Source: Rhizoctonia solani
Taxonomy: Eukaryota > Basidiomycota > Agaricomycetes > Cantharellales > Ceratobasidiaceae
Reading direction: 5' to 3'
Assembly: GCF_016906535.1 (NCBI RefSeq)
Contig: NC_057372.1
Span: 415,501-479,500, forward strand
Length of the DNA stretch: 64,000 nt
Shown here piece by piece: positions 1 to 12,869 of this stretch (the first letter of the stretch is position 1; each line of letters opens with the position of its first letter). Under the pieces are notes generated by a model. It saw only the letters and a list, made by a program, of their open reading frames with translations, made no database searches and was not told where the DNA came from. Both the position numbers and the translations under genes were made by a program.

Positions 1-1387
1 ACCCCTTAAGGATGTCTAGGACACATATATTGTCACATCCTAACAAATTATACCATCAGAATTGCCTCATTTTGTCAATATTTTTACTTTTTTTTATGGA
101 CTTTATATCTTCACTTTCTGAATCACATGATCTTGGCACTTAACAAGCCAAGATGCCACACCAAGACCTGCCAGGATGCTGTGCCAAGGGCACCTGGATA
201 TGCTCCATGATTCTGTGCAGTCTGCAGCACAATTCTTATTTCATATGTACACTTCTTCTCTCATGCTTTATCTATTTGTGTTGTAGCCCAACTGTATGGT
301 TGGCTACTGTTATGGATATGACATTTCTTCCATAATCTGTACTTATTTTATTAATTACACAAGTAATACTACAGTAAATAAAATGAGATAAAGATGCGGA
401 TTAAGGGTTTCAAGGTCCCTCTATCTAATTGCAACCTTTACAAAAGCTATAAACCTCAGGAATACCCTCAATATGCAATATCTTTTGCATATATGCTGTT
501 TTCTCACTCATTTAAATATATATAAATTCAGCTGAGTAGATAAACAGTAACAAGTAATATTTCTCCTGTTTGTAGTATCTATCATTCAAGATTCTATCTT
601 GTGGCTACACACAGAAATATTCAGGGTCCCCCCTGTCACATAGGCAAGTGCTCCAGCGCTTAATCAGCGCTTAAGCGCCGACGCACTAAATGCGCCTTTT
701 CTCCATCACCCGGGCATCTCACACTGCCGAATTGCTTGCGCTTAGGTGCGCCTGTTTGTGCGCTTCAGAACGCTGGGTCAAACACCCAAAACGGACAACA
801 TTTGGCAGAGTTATGCCCCATTTACTGTAAGTACCCAATGCAGTGGTATCCTACCTTTGGGACTGTTTACTCCAAGGATGAAACACTTAGCCTTGGGACA
901 TCCAAGGACCCACACAAGTAAATACTGCCTTGGGGCAAATATTAGGAACTGTTATTATTTACTATGTACCAAAGTATTGGCTCTCCTAAGTGTTTCAGTT
1001 GCCACATGTACCTCCTGTACCCCCTCTTGGTATCAATCATGTATATACTTGTTTGTGCACCTTCTCAGGGTATAAAAGGACCCTGTGAAGACGCTTCTAA
1101 TGCATCCATTTATCCACTCTTATATATTGACATATACACACATGCCTTTAACAGCTTATCTGCACATTTACTTTAGTGATTGACTCACTGTAAATAGCAT
1201 AGGAGGTTATTTGGTGCACTAAGACCATAGGCCAGTCCCAACAGACACAGGGTAACCTATTAGTGTACTTACTGCAACCCTGTGCCCCTTGACTGTCACA
1301 GTTGTTGAGTTCAACATTGAGTATAGTGCAACAATACTGTAAGGATTGTTGTGATTGGGTGATAGTGTTTCAATCCACCATACCCCC
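1..1387. repeat. Mosaic of old LTR fragments
   Basis: Positions 1-23 match the last bases of the family-A LTR (ccccttaaggatgtctaggaca). From 31 to about 270 the sequence follows the start of the C-type LTR (TGTCACATCC then taccatcagaatt), but diverged, and then departs from it. Around 1071-1078 a TATA-like tataaaag sits in a non-coding stretch that may be another LTR; I could not fix its ends or a target-site duplication. No protein-coding domain is visible here. Confidence 0.6.
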
Positions 1388-1892
1388 TGTTGTACACCAC
1401 TGTAAGGTGGGTACTTGCTAGTGGGGGCAGGCGCTTACAGCTGTACTACTACACACAAGCTTATGTAATCTAATCTATCTAGGCTATACTACTGATGCGT
1501 AAGGCGTCCTACTGCTAACTACTGTTGACAAGGGGGCCTTAGGCCTGGGAGGTGTGGTAAGTGTAATAAGGGGTGATGCAACTACTGATAAGGGCCGGCT
1601 ACCTAGCTGGCTGGAACTGTCCTCCTCAATGAGTATGAGACAAGGTAAAATCAACTTGGTGTCTTGAAGCAATTTCCCTGCTGTATATATACACATGAGA
1701 GCAGTAATTACAAATAGATAAGACATGAGAAAAGAAGAGTGTCTGTGAAATGAGAAGTGTGCTGCAGGCTCCACAGAAGCATGGATTTATGGATAAGCGC
1801 CCTTGGCATGGCATCTTGGCAGGTCTTGGTGCAGCATCTTGGCAAGGCAGGTGCCAAGATCATGTGATTGAAAACTAAAGATATTGAGTCCA

Positions 1893-2463
1893 TGTTGTAG
1901 ACACAATCAATACCACGGAATTTATTCTGATTTTCTCAATTTTAAACAAAGTTAAACAGACAACATTTTCAATCACGTGACTTTGGCGCTTATATCATAC
2001 AATAAGCGCCAAGCCACAACCCCATCTGTGCCTAATCAGCATACATAGCCACCTCCACCTATGATGTCACCATGACACGTCAGTAAACACGTATGCATGA
2101 GTAAGGCCAACTGCGGAGCAGGGTTCTTATTTGATACAGTATTACATATAATGTATTTGTAATTAGCTTGGTCTTGTAATATATAAGGAGGCCAACCAAC
2201 CATGGTAACACCCAGGTTGATTACCTCTTGTTGCATCCAACATTGTACAAGGGCCTTATAGCCCAGCAAGATACTTAGTTACACACCTTAAGCATTGTTC
2301 TCACTGTACATATGTAGTTTGCCGCCGCCTTATAGTGCATGGTCATTGTAGTTAGGTAGTTTGTTGCTGTAGGTAGCTCCTCCACCACCTTACATGGTCT
2401 TTACTAGTTCTATACAGCCACAAGCGCCTGCTGCCTTGACGCCCCTTAAGGACGTCTAGGACA
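1893..2463 (+). repeat. 5' LTR of element A
   Basis: Begins TGTTGTAGACACAATC and ends GTCTAGGACA. A TATA-like atatataagg lies at about 2178-2187. The segment 2215-2226 (ggttgattacct) lies about 30 nt further on, where the transcript should start, and is exactly complementary to the primer-binding site at 2466-2477. Confidence 0.9.
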
Positions 2464-2465
2464 CT

Positions 2466-2477
2466 AGGTAATCAACC
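2466..2477 (+). other. Self-complementary primer-binding site of element A
   Basis: The sequence aggtaatcaacc lies 2 nt after the 5' LTR and is the exact reverse complement of 2215-2226 inside the LTR. It does not begin with the usual TGG of a tRNA 3' end. This is the arrangement known for Tf1/sushi-type chromoviruses, in which the mRNA 5' end folds back to prime minus-strand synthesis. Self-priming here is inferred from sequence. Confidence 0.75.
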
Positions 2478-2949
2478 TTAAGCTGGTTGCAAACCGTGCC
2501 CACAAGCACACCCGCTCAGCTCAACAACAAGAAGGCCCCCTGTACTAGCACAAGGGAAATTGAGTGATTGGGATTGCCTTTTGCTGTCAATAATCAAACC
2601 AGTGTTGTCCCCACTCAGTACCAAATTGCTATAAGGCAGACAGGTTCCAATTGTCTGCATACCACTGGTCACCGCACCTTTTGTTAGCAACCCTAGACAG
2701 CCAATCCACCTGCTTGCAGAAGCACTGCCCTGTATCACGCCTGTCCATGGCAGTTGATCAGGGTAAGAACTGTCCAACGCTAGGCCAGTTGAGGCAAGGG
2801 TTTAGCATATACATGCAATAAAGCACTCATAAGTCCTGACAAAGGCACCTACTAGTTTCCCCCCATCCTCCACCATTATCTCCTGCACCCCCACACACTC
2901 CTCCTTGCGGGCCTCTTCCCACGCTGGCCGCTCATACCCACAACATACC

Positions 2950-4302
2950 ATGGCAACCTGTTCCAGGGCAACCTCTCAAGCCCAATCCCCCTTTGATCAA
3001 GGGTATGTGGAACCCCAACTTCTGCCAACCACCTCTGTTGAGTATGGAGAAGTCTCCCTTGAGCGCGTCACATGGCTCCTCCTTGGCCTCCTTGGCTAGG
3101 TTAAACACCTCAAGCAAGAAATTGCCAAAATCAAGGAAGCAGGGATTGAGACCCAGACAAATGTCAAAAACATATCCCAAACTGTTGATGTTGTCAAGGA
3201 TGGGCTTAGAAGCCTCCAACTCCAAGGGCCCCAAACACCAGAAGGCCCCCAATCAAAAACCATGGAAGAAACGCCACGCCCCCTACCAAAAACCAAGCCT
3301 ATTGGAACGGTTAGTGGGGCCCCCTTCTGGTCAGAACAAGCCTGGGCCCCTCCAGGCTTTGCCCAGCCTACCCCAAGAAGAGCCGCTCCCCTGCAAGGCC
3401 TGTCTCCCCCTCCATCTCTGCATCTCCAATCCCCAATTGGAGCCCCTGCCCCTCCACCTCTGGCTCCAGTTGCTGCCTACCCTGCCCCGGTCAAAGTAGA
3501 CCATCCAGATGCCTATACAGGCAAGATTGGGAGCAAAGCCAAGCAATGGCTCACAAGGATGCTGGCCTGGACCCGGCTAAATTCTTGCATGTTCCCTACA
3601 GATCAGGAGGTTTTATCATTCCTCCTAATGAACATGAAGGACTCCGCCAGGGCCTGGGCCCACCCACACCTTGACCAGCTTGGATCACACCAGGCCATCA
3701 TCCAAACTGTTGAGGGATTCAAACTGGAGTTCCTGGCAGCATTTGGCAGCCCTGACGCCACAAGGGCCACCAAGCAGAAGATAACCTCCCTAACCCAGTC
3801 TGGCACATGTGTGGACTATATTACTAAGTTCAGGACCCTAGCCATGGAACTGGACTGGAACAACGCAGCCCTTAGAGGCCAGTTTGCCTGTGGCCTCCAC
3901 TGGGAAGTCAGCCGCCAAATTGCTACCTGCAAGCATTGCCCCTGTACCCTCCTCAAGCTGCAGAACGCAGCACTTGTCATTGACAGCGCTCTCTGTGAAG
4001 AGCATGCTAGCCACCCACCAAGGGACAATAAGCCTAGCAAACAGCCCAACTCCGCAAGGGGGACAAGTACTGGCCAGTCAACTACCGGTTTGAAGAAACT
4101 CTCCAACAACCCCAATTTTGTGTTGGAAGAAGAAAGAAACCACTGCTGCACCGCAGGCGCTTGCATCAAATGTGGTAAAATGGGCCACAAGTTTGCAGAA
4201 TGCCGCACAGGCTGGAAAGCCACCCCTACCAAGGATAAAGGGAAGGGTAAAGAAACCACCAAGATTGGCAAAGACTCCAAGTACCAATTGGGAAAAGAGT
4301 AA
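2950..4302 (+). pseudogene. gag of element A, one in-frame stop
   Basis: Gag makes the retroelement coat and binds its RNA. The likely start is the ATG at 2950. The frame stays open to TAA at 4300-4302 except for a TAG at 3097-3099. Visible parts are a helical N-terminal stretch, a Pro-rich linker near 3260-3490, a capsid-like region, and a CCHC zinc knuckle (CIKCGKMGHKFAEC, C-x2-C-x4-H-x4-C) near the C-terminus followed by a Lys-rich tail. Downstream of the TAG an internal ATG (3262) opens 346 codons. The reading frame matches the gag of element C in layout. The single stop suggests a recently dead or readthrough-dependent copy. Confidence 0.8.
4290..4296 (+). promoter_or_regulatory. Candidate -1 ribosomal frameshift heptamer, element A
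   Basis: In the gag frame the sequence reads TTG GGA AAA GAG TAA, so G GGA AAA fits the X XXY YYZ rule. Slipping back one base gives GGG AAA AGA and enters the open pol frame, which continues through the gag stop. The same heptamer stands at the same place in elements B and C. Confidence 0.65.
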
Positions 4303-5545
4303 GGGTACCTGCTGCTGCGCACAAGGACCCCAAGGACTCTGGCTGTGTATCTGAATTTTGTCATATATTGAATAGCAATAGAATCTCCCCCCTCTTTACC
4401 ATTCAGATCCAGCCAGACAAACAAGCGGAACCATTAGAAGCCCTGATTGACTCAGGCGCAACATCATCCTTCCTCCACCCACATACCGCCAAGGCATTAC
4501 GCCTACCCCTCATAGACCTACCTACACCCCGTACCGTTACCATGCTCAATGGGTCAAGCCCCCAGGCTGGCAAAATCTGGAAGAAGGCAAATTTAACCTT
4601 CTCCTTTGATGGCAAACAAATGGCTGAGACCTTCCTCATATGCAATACAGGGTCTCATGCTGCCATCTTAGGATTGAAATGGCTAGATGCCCAAAACCCA
4701 GAGATTGATTGGAACGCGCAAACCCTCTCCTTCCCCCATACACCACCCAAGCATGTGGCCATTGCCAAAGAGGAGGAAGCTGACAAAAACCCCCTTGAAG
4801 GAGTACCCTCCAAATACCATCAATACGCTAAGGTGTTTGGAGAAGAAGAATTCAACAAGCTTCCCCCACATAGGCACTACAACATTGGCATTGAACTCAC
4901 AGAAAAAGGTCCCCTCAACTCCCCCCTTTACAGTATGACCAACACCAAGTCTGCCACACTAAAGGACTGGCTTTGGGATGAGTTGAAAGCTGGGAAGATC
5001 TGTCCCAGCAAATCTTTGATTAGCTCCCCTGTGATGTTTGTGCCAAAGAAAGACAGTTCCCGCCAATTGGTTGTTGACTACTGTTGCCTAAATAACTGGA
5101 CTAAGAAGAATGTTTACCTGCTACCCTGTCCAGATGACCTTATGGCCCAGCTTTGTGGTGCCAAAGTCTTTACTAAGTTAGACCTGCAATGGGGTTACAA
5201 TAACATCCAAGTTAAAGAAGGTGACAAATGGAAGACTGTGTTCTGCACCAAGTACGGCCTTTACAAGTCCCTAGTCATGACCTTTGGCCAGACCAACACT
5301 CCCGCCGCCTTCCAACACTTCATGAACAAATTGTTCAAGGATCTCTTGGATGTATGCGTCATCATTTACCTGGATGACATCCTGATTTACTCAAAGGATG
5401 ACGCAACTCACACCCAACATGTTCATGAAGTTCTACAGCGCTTGATGGAAAACCAGTTATTCTGCAAGGCCTCAAAATGTACCTTCCATGTCACATTGGT
5501 AGAGTACTTGGGGATCATTGTCTTGGACAAGGGATTCAGCCTGGA

Positions 5546-5990
5546 TGTCACGACTAAGCTCGGACCTATGATACAAGTAGGCTTAAAGTCCGTGGCCCTA
5601 TCATCAATGGACTGTGAGACAAAGAGGGGCAACAAAGGCCCAAGGGGTATGGTATGGGTAGAGGGCAACGAGGCCTGGGTTAAGGGTTTGTAGTAAAGTG
5701 CACTTATGGCCAACTAGGGGCCTGGGCAATGGGTAGAGGTAAGCTTAGGATGAATTGACAAAGAGGTCAAGTCTTGCTGTTTAGCGGCGACTTGACCTGG
5801 CTTATATACATGGAGAAAGCCACATCAAAAACAACAGTACTAAATAGTGAGTCATTTACAATTTCACATCATATATCAAATATATCATGTGATCTTGATG
5901 AGTCATAAATATATACCAGAAAAGGAAACTATCTCGGAAAAAAGGTAAAAAATAGTATAAAATCATGTCATGCCAATGAAGGTCATGACA
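5546..5990 (-). repeat. 3' LTR of element B
   Basis: On the plus strand it runs TGTCACGACTAAGC ... GGTCATGACA. Directly right of it (5991-6005) is the complement of a polypurine tract (GAAGAGGGGGTAA on the minus strand), confirming minus-strand orientation. Confidence 0.9.
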
Positions 5991-6001
5991 TTACCCCCTC
6001 T

Positions 6002-9000
6002 TCAAGCTCCAACTGCATCAGGGTACTCCTTATGGAACTCTTCTTTTGCTTCCTTGGCATTGGCCACATTATCAATTGGCTCCCAGGAATTGCTTCCTTC
6101 ATCATATCCTTTCCACTTAATCAGATACCAGAGTTTCCTTGTTTTACCACGTCCTTTCCATTTGCTATCCAGGATTTTTTCAACCTCATATTCCTCCTCT
6201 CCTTCTTTTGTGATAATGGGTGCAGGTTGGGGAGGGTCGCGTCCGTGAGGATCAGGATGAAATTTAGTAAGAAGATTTATATGGAACACAGGGTGTATGC
6301 GCATAGTGTGGGGTAATTGAAGTTTGTATGCGTGTGATCCTATTCTTTTGATTACTAAGTAGGGTCCTAATTTTTTATGGCTGAGTTTCATTGAGGGTCT
6401 GTCTGTGGATATGTTTTGATGACTCAGCCAGGCTTTGTCTCCTACTTGAATTTCATCTTTGTCTTTATGTCTTTGATCATAAAAGTACTTCATTCTTTCC
6501 TGGGATAATGATAGAGCTGCTTTGACTTCATCGTATCCTTTTTCCAGAAATTCTGCATGTTTGTCTGCGTTTGGAACTACCTTGTCTGATTTTTGACCAA
6601 CCAAAAATCTTGGATTATAGCCATAACAAATTTGGAAAGGGGATTTGCCTGTGGAAGTTTGCTTTAAATTGTTTAAAGCAAATTCAGCCAATGGTAGTAA
6701 TGCTACCCAATCTGATTGGCAATGATTCCCAAACATTTGTATAAAGATCTTGGCTTCTCTTTGTATGCGTTCAGTCTGTCCATCTGTCTGGGGATGATAC
6801 GCCGTGGAATATGTTGGCTTAATGTCCAGCCTTTTATAGAGATGACAAATGAATTTGGCGTTAAATGTGGGACCTCTATCTGAGACTGTGCTTTTGGGGA
6901 GGCCATGTAGCTTCCATATGTATGTGACAAATAGGTTGGCAATATCAATGGCAGACGACGTGGATTGGGTGGGAATGAAGTGGACCATTTTTGAGAATCA
7001 ATCAATCACTGTCAGGATAGCATCAAAACCTTCTGAAACCGGTAGTCCCACAATCATATCATAAGCAATGTCTTCCCAGGGGCGTTCAGGGATTTGCAAT
7101 GGTTTTAACAGGCCCACAGGTAATTGATTTGTTGGCTTGGACCTGATGCAGGTTTCGCAGTGGCTGACATAAGAATTGACAAACTTTTTCAGCAATGGCC
7201 AGTAGTAACTCCTGGAGACAAGTTCTAATGTTCTAGCTTGTCCCGGATGTCCTGCCGCTAATGCATTGTGCCTAGATTCCAGGATGAGGTTCCTAATAGT
7301 GTCATCCTTTGGTACAAATATTTTTCCTTGAAACCATAGTAAACCTTCTCTCAACTCCCAGTCTAAGACTTTTTCCTTGTTCTGGAGTTTGTGTAGAATT
7401 TCCTTAAGGCAATCATCCTCGTAAATGGCCTTGCCAATTAGATCATTGATTTCCTGATCCTGAGTTATGGATGCAATAAAAAGTTCCGGATTTAGGAGAA
7501 CCTGGTTCTCTACCCCCCCTTCAAGGGTTACCAGATTGTAGCGTCTTGAGAGGATATCTGCCTTTTTGTTTTGTGCTCCTGGCCTGTAGATAATTTGGAA
7601 ATTGTAATCAACTAGGAAGTTGGCCCATCTAATTTGCCGTTTATTCAAAGATTGAGACGTGGAAAAGTACTCCAAGTTCTTATGATCCATTAGAACTTGG
7701 ACTGGCAATTCAGATCCTTCTAGCAAATGGCGCCATTCTTTAAATGCTCTAATGACCACCAACAATTCCTTGTCAAAGATATTGTAATTTTTTTGGCAGG
7801 GGATAAGGATTTGGACAGATAGGCTACTGGAGCCAATTTCCCTTTGGAGTTGCGTTGGGATAGTATGGCTCCTGTTGCATAGTCTGATGCATTGCATTCC
7901 ACATAGAATTGTCTTGTGGTATCTGGTTGTAAAAGCAATGGTGCTGACGTAAGACATTTTTTCAGACCCTCAAAAGACTGTTGTTCTGCCAAGTCCCATT
8001 TCCAAACACTGTCTTTCTTGAGCAAGTTGTACAAGGGTCGTGCCATATTGCCAAAGTTGGGGATGAATTGTCTATAAAAGTTCACAAATCCTAAGAATTC
8101 CTGGATATTTTGACATTCTTAGGTGTTGACCAATTCATTGCATCTGTAACTTTAGACTGATCAACTTCTATGCCAGACTCCAATATGATGAACCCTAGGT
8201 AATCAATTTTTTTGACGTGGAAATGGCATTTTTTGATGTTGCAGAAGAGATCATTGTCCTGTAGCCTCTTTAGTACTTCTTGCACATGGGCCTTGTGATC
8301 TTTTTCATTCAAGGAGAATACTAAAATGTTGTCCAGGTAGATAATGACATAGACATCCAAAAGGTCTCGGAATATTTCATTCATCATATCTTGAAAAACC
8401 GCCGGTGCATTTGTTAACCCAAAAGGCATGACCAAGTACTCAAATAATCCGTATTTTGTCTTGAAGGCTGTTTTCCATTCGTCACCTTCTTTGATTCGGA
8501 CTAAATTGTACCCTGCTTTAAGATCAAATTTACTAAAGATCTTGGCGCCTTGTAACTTCTCAATAAGATTCTGTGGCAGAGGTAAAGGGTACACATTCTT
8601 CTTGGTCATGCTATTTAAGCGCCGGTAGTCCACACACATGCGTAACTTTCCATTCTTTTTCTTGACAAATAAGATTGGAGAAGCCATAGGAGACTTTGAG
8701 GGTTGGATCAATCCGGCCTTGAGTTGCTTTTCAATAGTTTCCTTGAGTTCTGCATCCTCCCTTGGACCTAGGCTATAAATGGGGCCATGTCGGGGTTTTG
8801 CGTCAGGGAGCAACTCGATAGCAATATCATAAGGACGATGAGGCGGTAATTTGGATGATTCCTCTTCTGAAAAGACTCTAGAGAATTCTTGGTAGGGAGT
8901 GGGGATTTCTTCTACTGCTTTGAGTTCTAAAACAGCAGGTGCGGGTAGGCAATTATTGGAACAGTATAACAAATTAAAGACAAGTGTATGTTTTTCCCAT

Positions 9001-9467
9001 GATATTTGGGGGTTATGCTTTTTTAGCCATGACATTCCTAAAACTAACTGATGGTTGCCAATGTTTGAGATATGGCATTCTAGTTCTTTGGTATGGTTAC
9101 CAATAGTGCATTTGAAACAAGTGAAATGAGTGATTTGGCCGGAATCAATTTCTTGGCCATCAATAACGCAGAGTTTTTTAGGAATTGGATGAAGGTAGGT
9201 GGGAAGTCAATAGGTTTCTACCAAAAGAGGGTGTATGAAGCACATCGTAGCTCCAGAATCAATCATGGCTTTTCCTTGAAAAGGTTTGGCCAAAAAGCTG
9301 GATTTTTGGGTTTTAGGAGATTCACACGGATTTGCAATAAACAACGCGTATATTTGAGAGGAATTACATAATGAGAATATTTTGAGATTATCGTTTACAT
9401 GGTGCAAATCCGCAAGCATACAGCCAAGTGCCTTACTCCTTAGTCGGCCTTGGCTTTTCCTTTTCCC
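6002..9467 (-). pseudogene. pol of element B, broken
   Basis: Read on the minus strand from the frameshift site at 9461-9467. Protease has AMIDSGATMCFIHP near 9250; reverse transcriptase (9035-8110) has a YLDN box (VYVIIYLDNILVF) instead of YLDD. RNase H lies about 8080-7650 (YVECNASDYATGAIL). Integrase has HPGQARTLELVSRSYYW, CETC, then DMIVGLP, VSDRG and QTERIQ. A chromodomain (WYLIKWKGYDEGSNSWEP) ends the protein. Breaks: TGA at 9207-9209, a frameshift near 8100, another in a 7-A run near 7790, and TGA at 6998-7000, apparently where Trp stood. The YLDN change would itself damage the reverse transcriptase active site. Confidence 0.87.
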
Positions 9468-11085
9468 GACTCCTCCTCATCAGAGACAACTTCAATTTGG
9501 CTTTCTTCTTTGGGTCTTTCCCAAGACCATTTGACATTAGCCACATGTCCAGACATAGGTTTAGAGGGACAGCTGCGCGCAAAATGTCCCTTGCCACCGC
9601 ATATATGGCAGGTGAGGTTTGAAAAGCCCCTTCCATCAAGATCCATGGGACCTGGGCCTTTAGAACTAGATGCTAGAACAGGGGTGGGGGCAATGATAGT
9701 CTTGACAGGGGCAGCTGCAGCAGGGCGTTTGTCCTTTTGAGAGATGGGAATGGAATCATTGTATCTTTTGTTTCCCCATTCCACCTCACATTTGGCATAT
9801 TGCCAGAGGTGGTACAAACAATGGAAGTGATAGCGCCTTTTTTGGCGCAACAAGTGGTGGGATTGATCATATAAACATTGTCCCCAACATTAAGGCAAGT
9901 ACGAGTGGGAGTGGGGTTGGAATTGGAAGTGGGAACAGCAGTAGGAGTGGCACGAATGGTAGAAGCAGAGGGGTTGGATAAGCAAGTAGATTCAATATGA
10001 TTTGCAATCTCCTCTGCCTTGTCGTAGACTTGTTGGGCGGTAGCGCGACGCCACTGGAACATTGTTGAAAGCATGATGTCCTTAATCTTGTTCTTGAGGC
10101 CGTTGTAGTATTTGTCACGCAGCGTCTCATCACTGTACCCAAGAGAGACTGAGTACTGTTGGAATTCACAAGTATATTCCTGGACCAAAGCCTTCTGCCG
10201 CAAGTTGTTCCATTTTTGCCGATATTTCTCATTGCAATTAGTGTCCACATAATGCTTAGTAAACTTGGCCCAAAAAGTGTCAATATCTTCCAAAAGAGGC
10301 ACTGCTTCTCCCCTAAACACCTTCCTTTCTTTATATGGGCGAACCCAGTCTTCAGCAGCTCCCTCAAAATATGATGTAACCCACAAAATCTTTTCCTCGT
10401 GGGATCGGTTGGCCCCTTTTGCCCTTATATAAGCTTGGCAGGCAATGATGAAATTGAGTGCGTCTTCCTTTTTGCCACTGAACTTGTTTGGCTTGGCAAA
10501 TTTTAGATCAGAGGAAGACGTTATGGGAGCAGGAGGAATATTTGTGGCTGTACTGGTGCCAGCAGGTGGAGGTGGGGGAGGAGGAGCTGTGGAACAAGAA
10601 GGGGAAAGATGAATAAGATGGTCTTGCACCACTTGTATAGAAGCAGCCGCTCCTTGGATTTGGTTGGAATAAAATATATGCTGATTACGCAATTGCTTGC
10701 AATGTTCTTCTAGTTCAGCTCTTAATAGAGCTAATTGATCTCCTTGTGCTTCATAGGCTCCTTGTAGTTGCAAGAATTCCTTTTTTAATACAATCATATT
10801 TTGTGCAACCATATCAAGAAGCTCACAATCCAACATTTGATCAAAAGACATGGGAGAATATACATGAGGCGGCACAGCCGCAGGTGCAGGAGTATGAGTA
10901 CGTGAAGAAGGGGCAGACCACCCCAATTGGATTTGGGGAGGAGTCAGATTAGTCTCTCCCATTGCGCCCAAACCAGGCATTGTCATATGAGACTGCAAAA
11001 AACTCATATTCTTTGTAATAATGGATATGCCCTTTTCCGTCCTGTGTGATGTCCTGAATTGAGCAGTGGAAGTTGTCCAACTCAA
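9440..11085 (-). pseudogene. gag of element B, frameshifted
   Basis: The minus-strand frame from ATG 11085 stays open for 470 codons and covers a Pro-rich N-terminal part, a coiled stretch and a retrotransposon capsid region (KFAKPNKFSGKKEDALNFI ... ILWVTSYFEGAAEDWVRP). Near 9740 the coding signal moves to another frame that carries a CCHC knuckle (CHICGGKGHFARSC) and a charged tail ending at 9440. The two parts together would be about 545 residues. The shift may be a real mutation or an assembly error. The gag is larger than that of A or C, supporting a separate family. Confidence 0.78.
9461..9467 (-). promoter_or_regulatory. Candidate -1 ribosomal frameshift heptamer, element B
   Basis: On the minus strand the gag frame reads TCG GGA AAA GGA AAA GCC, containing G GGA AAA eight codons before the gag stop. 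The -1 frame continues openly into the protease region through the codons before ATG 9419. Confidence 0.6.
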
Positions 11086-11443
11086 TTTCTTTTTCTACTA
11101 ATAGCCTGTCCTTTTCTTCTATAAGGTGTTCTTGCTCTTCAATAGTTAAAGCAAGATTGCAATTATGTGATTCAAGGTTTGCAATCAAATTCTTGTGTTC
11201 TTGTGCCTCTATTTTGTATATATTATTAAGGCGTTTGGCAAAGGATCAATGACTTTTTAAGATTGCAATATTTTGGACAAGGCCAGGTTCCTCAATTTGT
11301 GCTATGTGCTCTTTGAGGTTCTCAATTCGACCCACAAGGATGTGATTGATGTCAACAAGGGTTTTTTTGAGATAGAGATATCGAGTGACAATGGAGTAAG
11401 GCCAAAAGATGGCAAAAAGGATGAGATCTAAAAAATCAAACAC
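10949..11443 (-). pseudogene. Coiled-coil ORF upstream of gag in element B
   Basis: On the minus strand one frame runs from ATG 11443 to 10949, about 165 codons, broken only by a TGA at 11246-11248. It starts with a hydrophobic segment (FLDLILFAIFWPYSIVTRYL) and continues as a Glu/Lys/Leu-rich helix (EEQEHLIEEKDRLLVEKEIE). Its 3' end overlaps the gag start in another frame. It may be an ancestral gag N-terminus or an extra ORF. I do not recognise a family. Confidence 0.45.
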
Positions 11444-11811
11444 TAAAGTGCGTTCCCAATATAAATTGGTACTTGATCAGATAGATAAAAACGGTTTTAT
11501 AGCGCTAACTACTAACTGTTTGCTTTCCTACTAGCGTTAGACTATCCTTGTACTAATATCAGCAGCTGTGTACAAGCGTGATGATTAGTCAGGTTTTTAG
11601 TAAGCGGAAGGTTGGCTGACTAACAGCGTATGGCTAAAGGTGCGGACACCTTGGTATGCGGACAATTGCTGGCAAAGGGCTATCCCGCAACCGTACTGGT
11701 ACTTGTATTCCTGTCTTTGATTATGACACAGGGGCTACGATGTGATACCGTTTTGGGCTTTGGTGCTTATCTAAGCGCAGTTCTCGTTTGTTGACAAGAG
11801 TACAAGTGTAA

Positions 11812-11824
11812 CAAGACTTGACCT
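11812..11824 (-). other. Self-complementary primer-binding site of element B
   Basis: On the minus strand AGGTCAAGTCTTG starts 2 nt after the 5' LTR end. The LTR at about 12043-12059, read on the minus strand, holds CAAGACTTGACCT roughly 30 nt after a TATATAAG box (12082-12089), i.e. at the predicted mRNA start. The 13 nt pair perfectly, as expected for Tf1-type self-priming. Confidence 0.75.
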
Positions 11825-11826
11825 AG

Positions 11827-12270
11827 TGTCACAACTAAGCTTGGACCTATGATACAAGTAGGCTTAAAGTCCGTGGCCCTATCACCAATGGACTGTGAGA
11901 CAAAGAGGGGCAACAAAGGCCCAAGGGGTATGGTATGGGTAGAGGGCAACGAGGCCTGGGTTAAGGGTTTGTAGTAAAGTGCACTTATGGCCAACTAGGG
12001 GCCTGGGCAATGGGTAGAGGTAAGCTTAGGATGAATTGACAAAGAGGTCAAGTCTTGCTGTTTAGCGGCAACTTGACCTGGCTTATATACATGGAGAAAG
12101 CCACATCAAAAACAACAGTACTAAATAGTGAGTCATTTACAATTTCACATCATATATCAAATATATCATGTGATCTTGATGAGTCATAAATATATACCAG
12201 AAAAGGAAACTATCTCGGAAAAAAGGTAAAAATAGTATAAAATCATGTCATGCCAATGAAGGTCATGACA
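11827..12270 (-). repeat. 5' LTR of element B
   Basis: On the plus strand TGTCACAACTAAGC ... GGTCATGACA. On the minus strand it carries a TATATAAG promoter box and the self-priming segment described for the primer-binding site. Confidence 0.9.
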
Positions 12271-12869
12271 CTGGATAAGCTCAAAATCCAGGCAGTTCAG
12301 GAATGGCCAGTACCCACAAAGGTCAAGGAGGTCCAGTCATTCTTAGGTATTGCCAACTTCTTACGTCAGTTTGTTGCCAACTTCAGCCACATGGCTAGGC
12401 CATTACATAACCTAGTCAAGAAGAACACGCCCTGGAAGTGGGATACTAAGGAACAAGAAGCCTTCCAAGGGTTGAAAGACGCCATCACTAACGCCCCAGT
12501 GCTTTGTCATGCCAACCCATCAAAACCTTACTTCCTGGAAATGGATGCATCCGGAGCAGCCCTAGGTTCCATCCTCAGTCAATGACAGGAAGACGGTTGC
12601 CTACACCCACTTGGCTTCCTATCTGAATCATTCAAAGGGGCTTAGCAGAACTACAACACACCCAATAAGGAGCTTCTAGCAATCATTTGCTCCTTTGAGT
12701 ACTGGCGTATGTTCCTGGAAGGGACAGAACACCCAATCACCATATTCACAGACCATTGGAACCTTGAATATTGGAAGGAATCCCAGACATTCAACCAACA
12801 ACATGCACAATGGCACTTGCTTCTGGCTGGATATAACTTCCACATTGTTTACCGCCCAGGGAAGCAATC

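Larger units (their letters stand above)
5546..12270 (-). mobile_element. Element B: Ty3/Gypsy chromovirus inside pol of A
   Basis: LTRs are 5546-5990 and 11827-12270 (445 and 444 bp). The duplication ctgga is at 5541-5545 and 12271-12275. By eye the LTRs differ at about five sites, so this is a recent insertion. On the minus strand the order is LTR, primer-binding site, upstream ORF, gag, pol, polypurine tract (complement of 5991-6005) and LTR. It belongs to a different family from A and C/D: the LTR and gag are unlike theirs. Several stops and frameshifts in pol make it non-autonomous. Confidence 0.95.

Noticed and set aside
634..1312. Possible complete solo LTR (TGTCACATAGG ... GACTGTCACA) with TATA box
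   Set aside because: Flanks show no duplication and no second copy exists in the window to confirm the ends.
3816..4424. 202-codon minus-strand ORF
   Set aside because: Lies antisense across the gag of element A, which explains the open frame.
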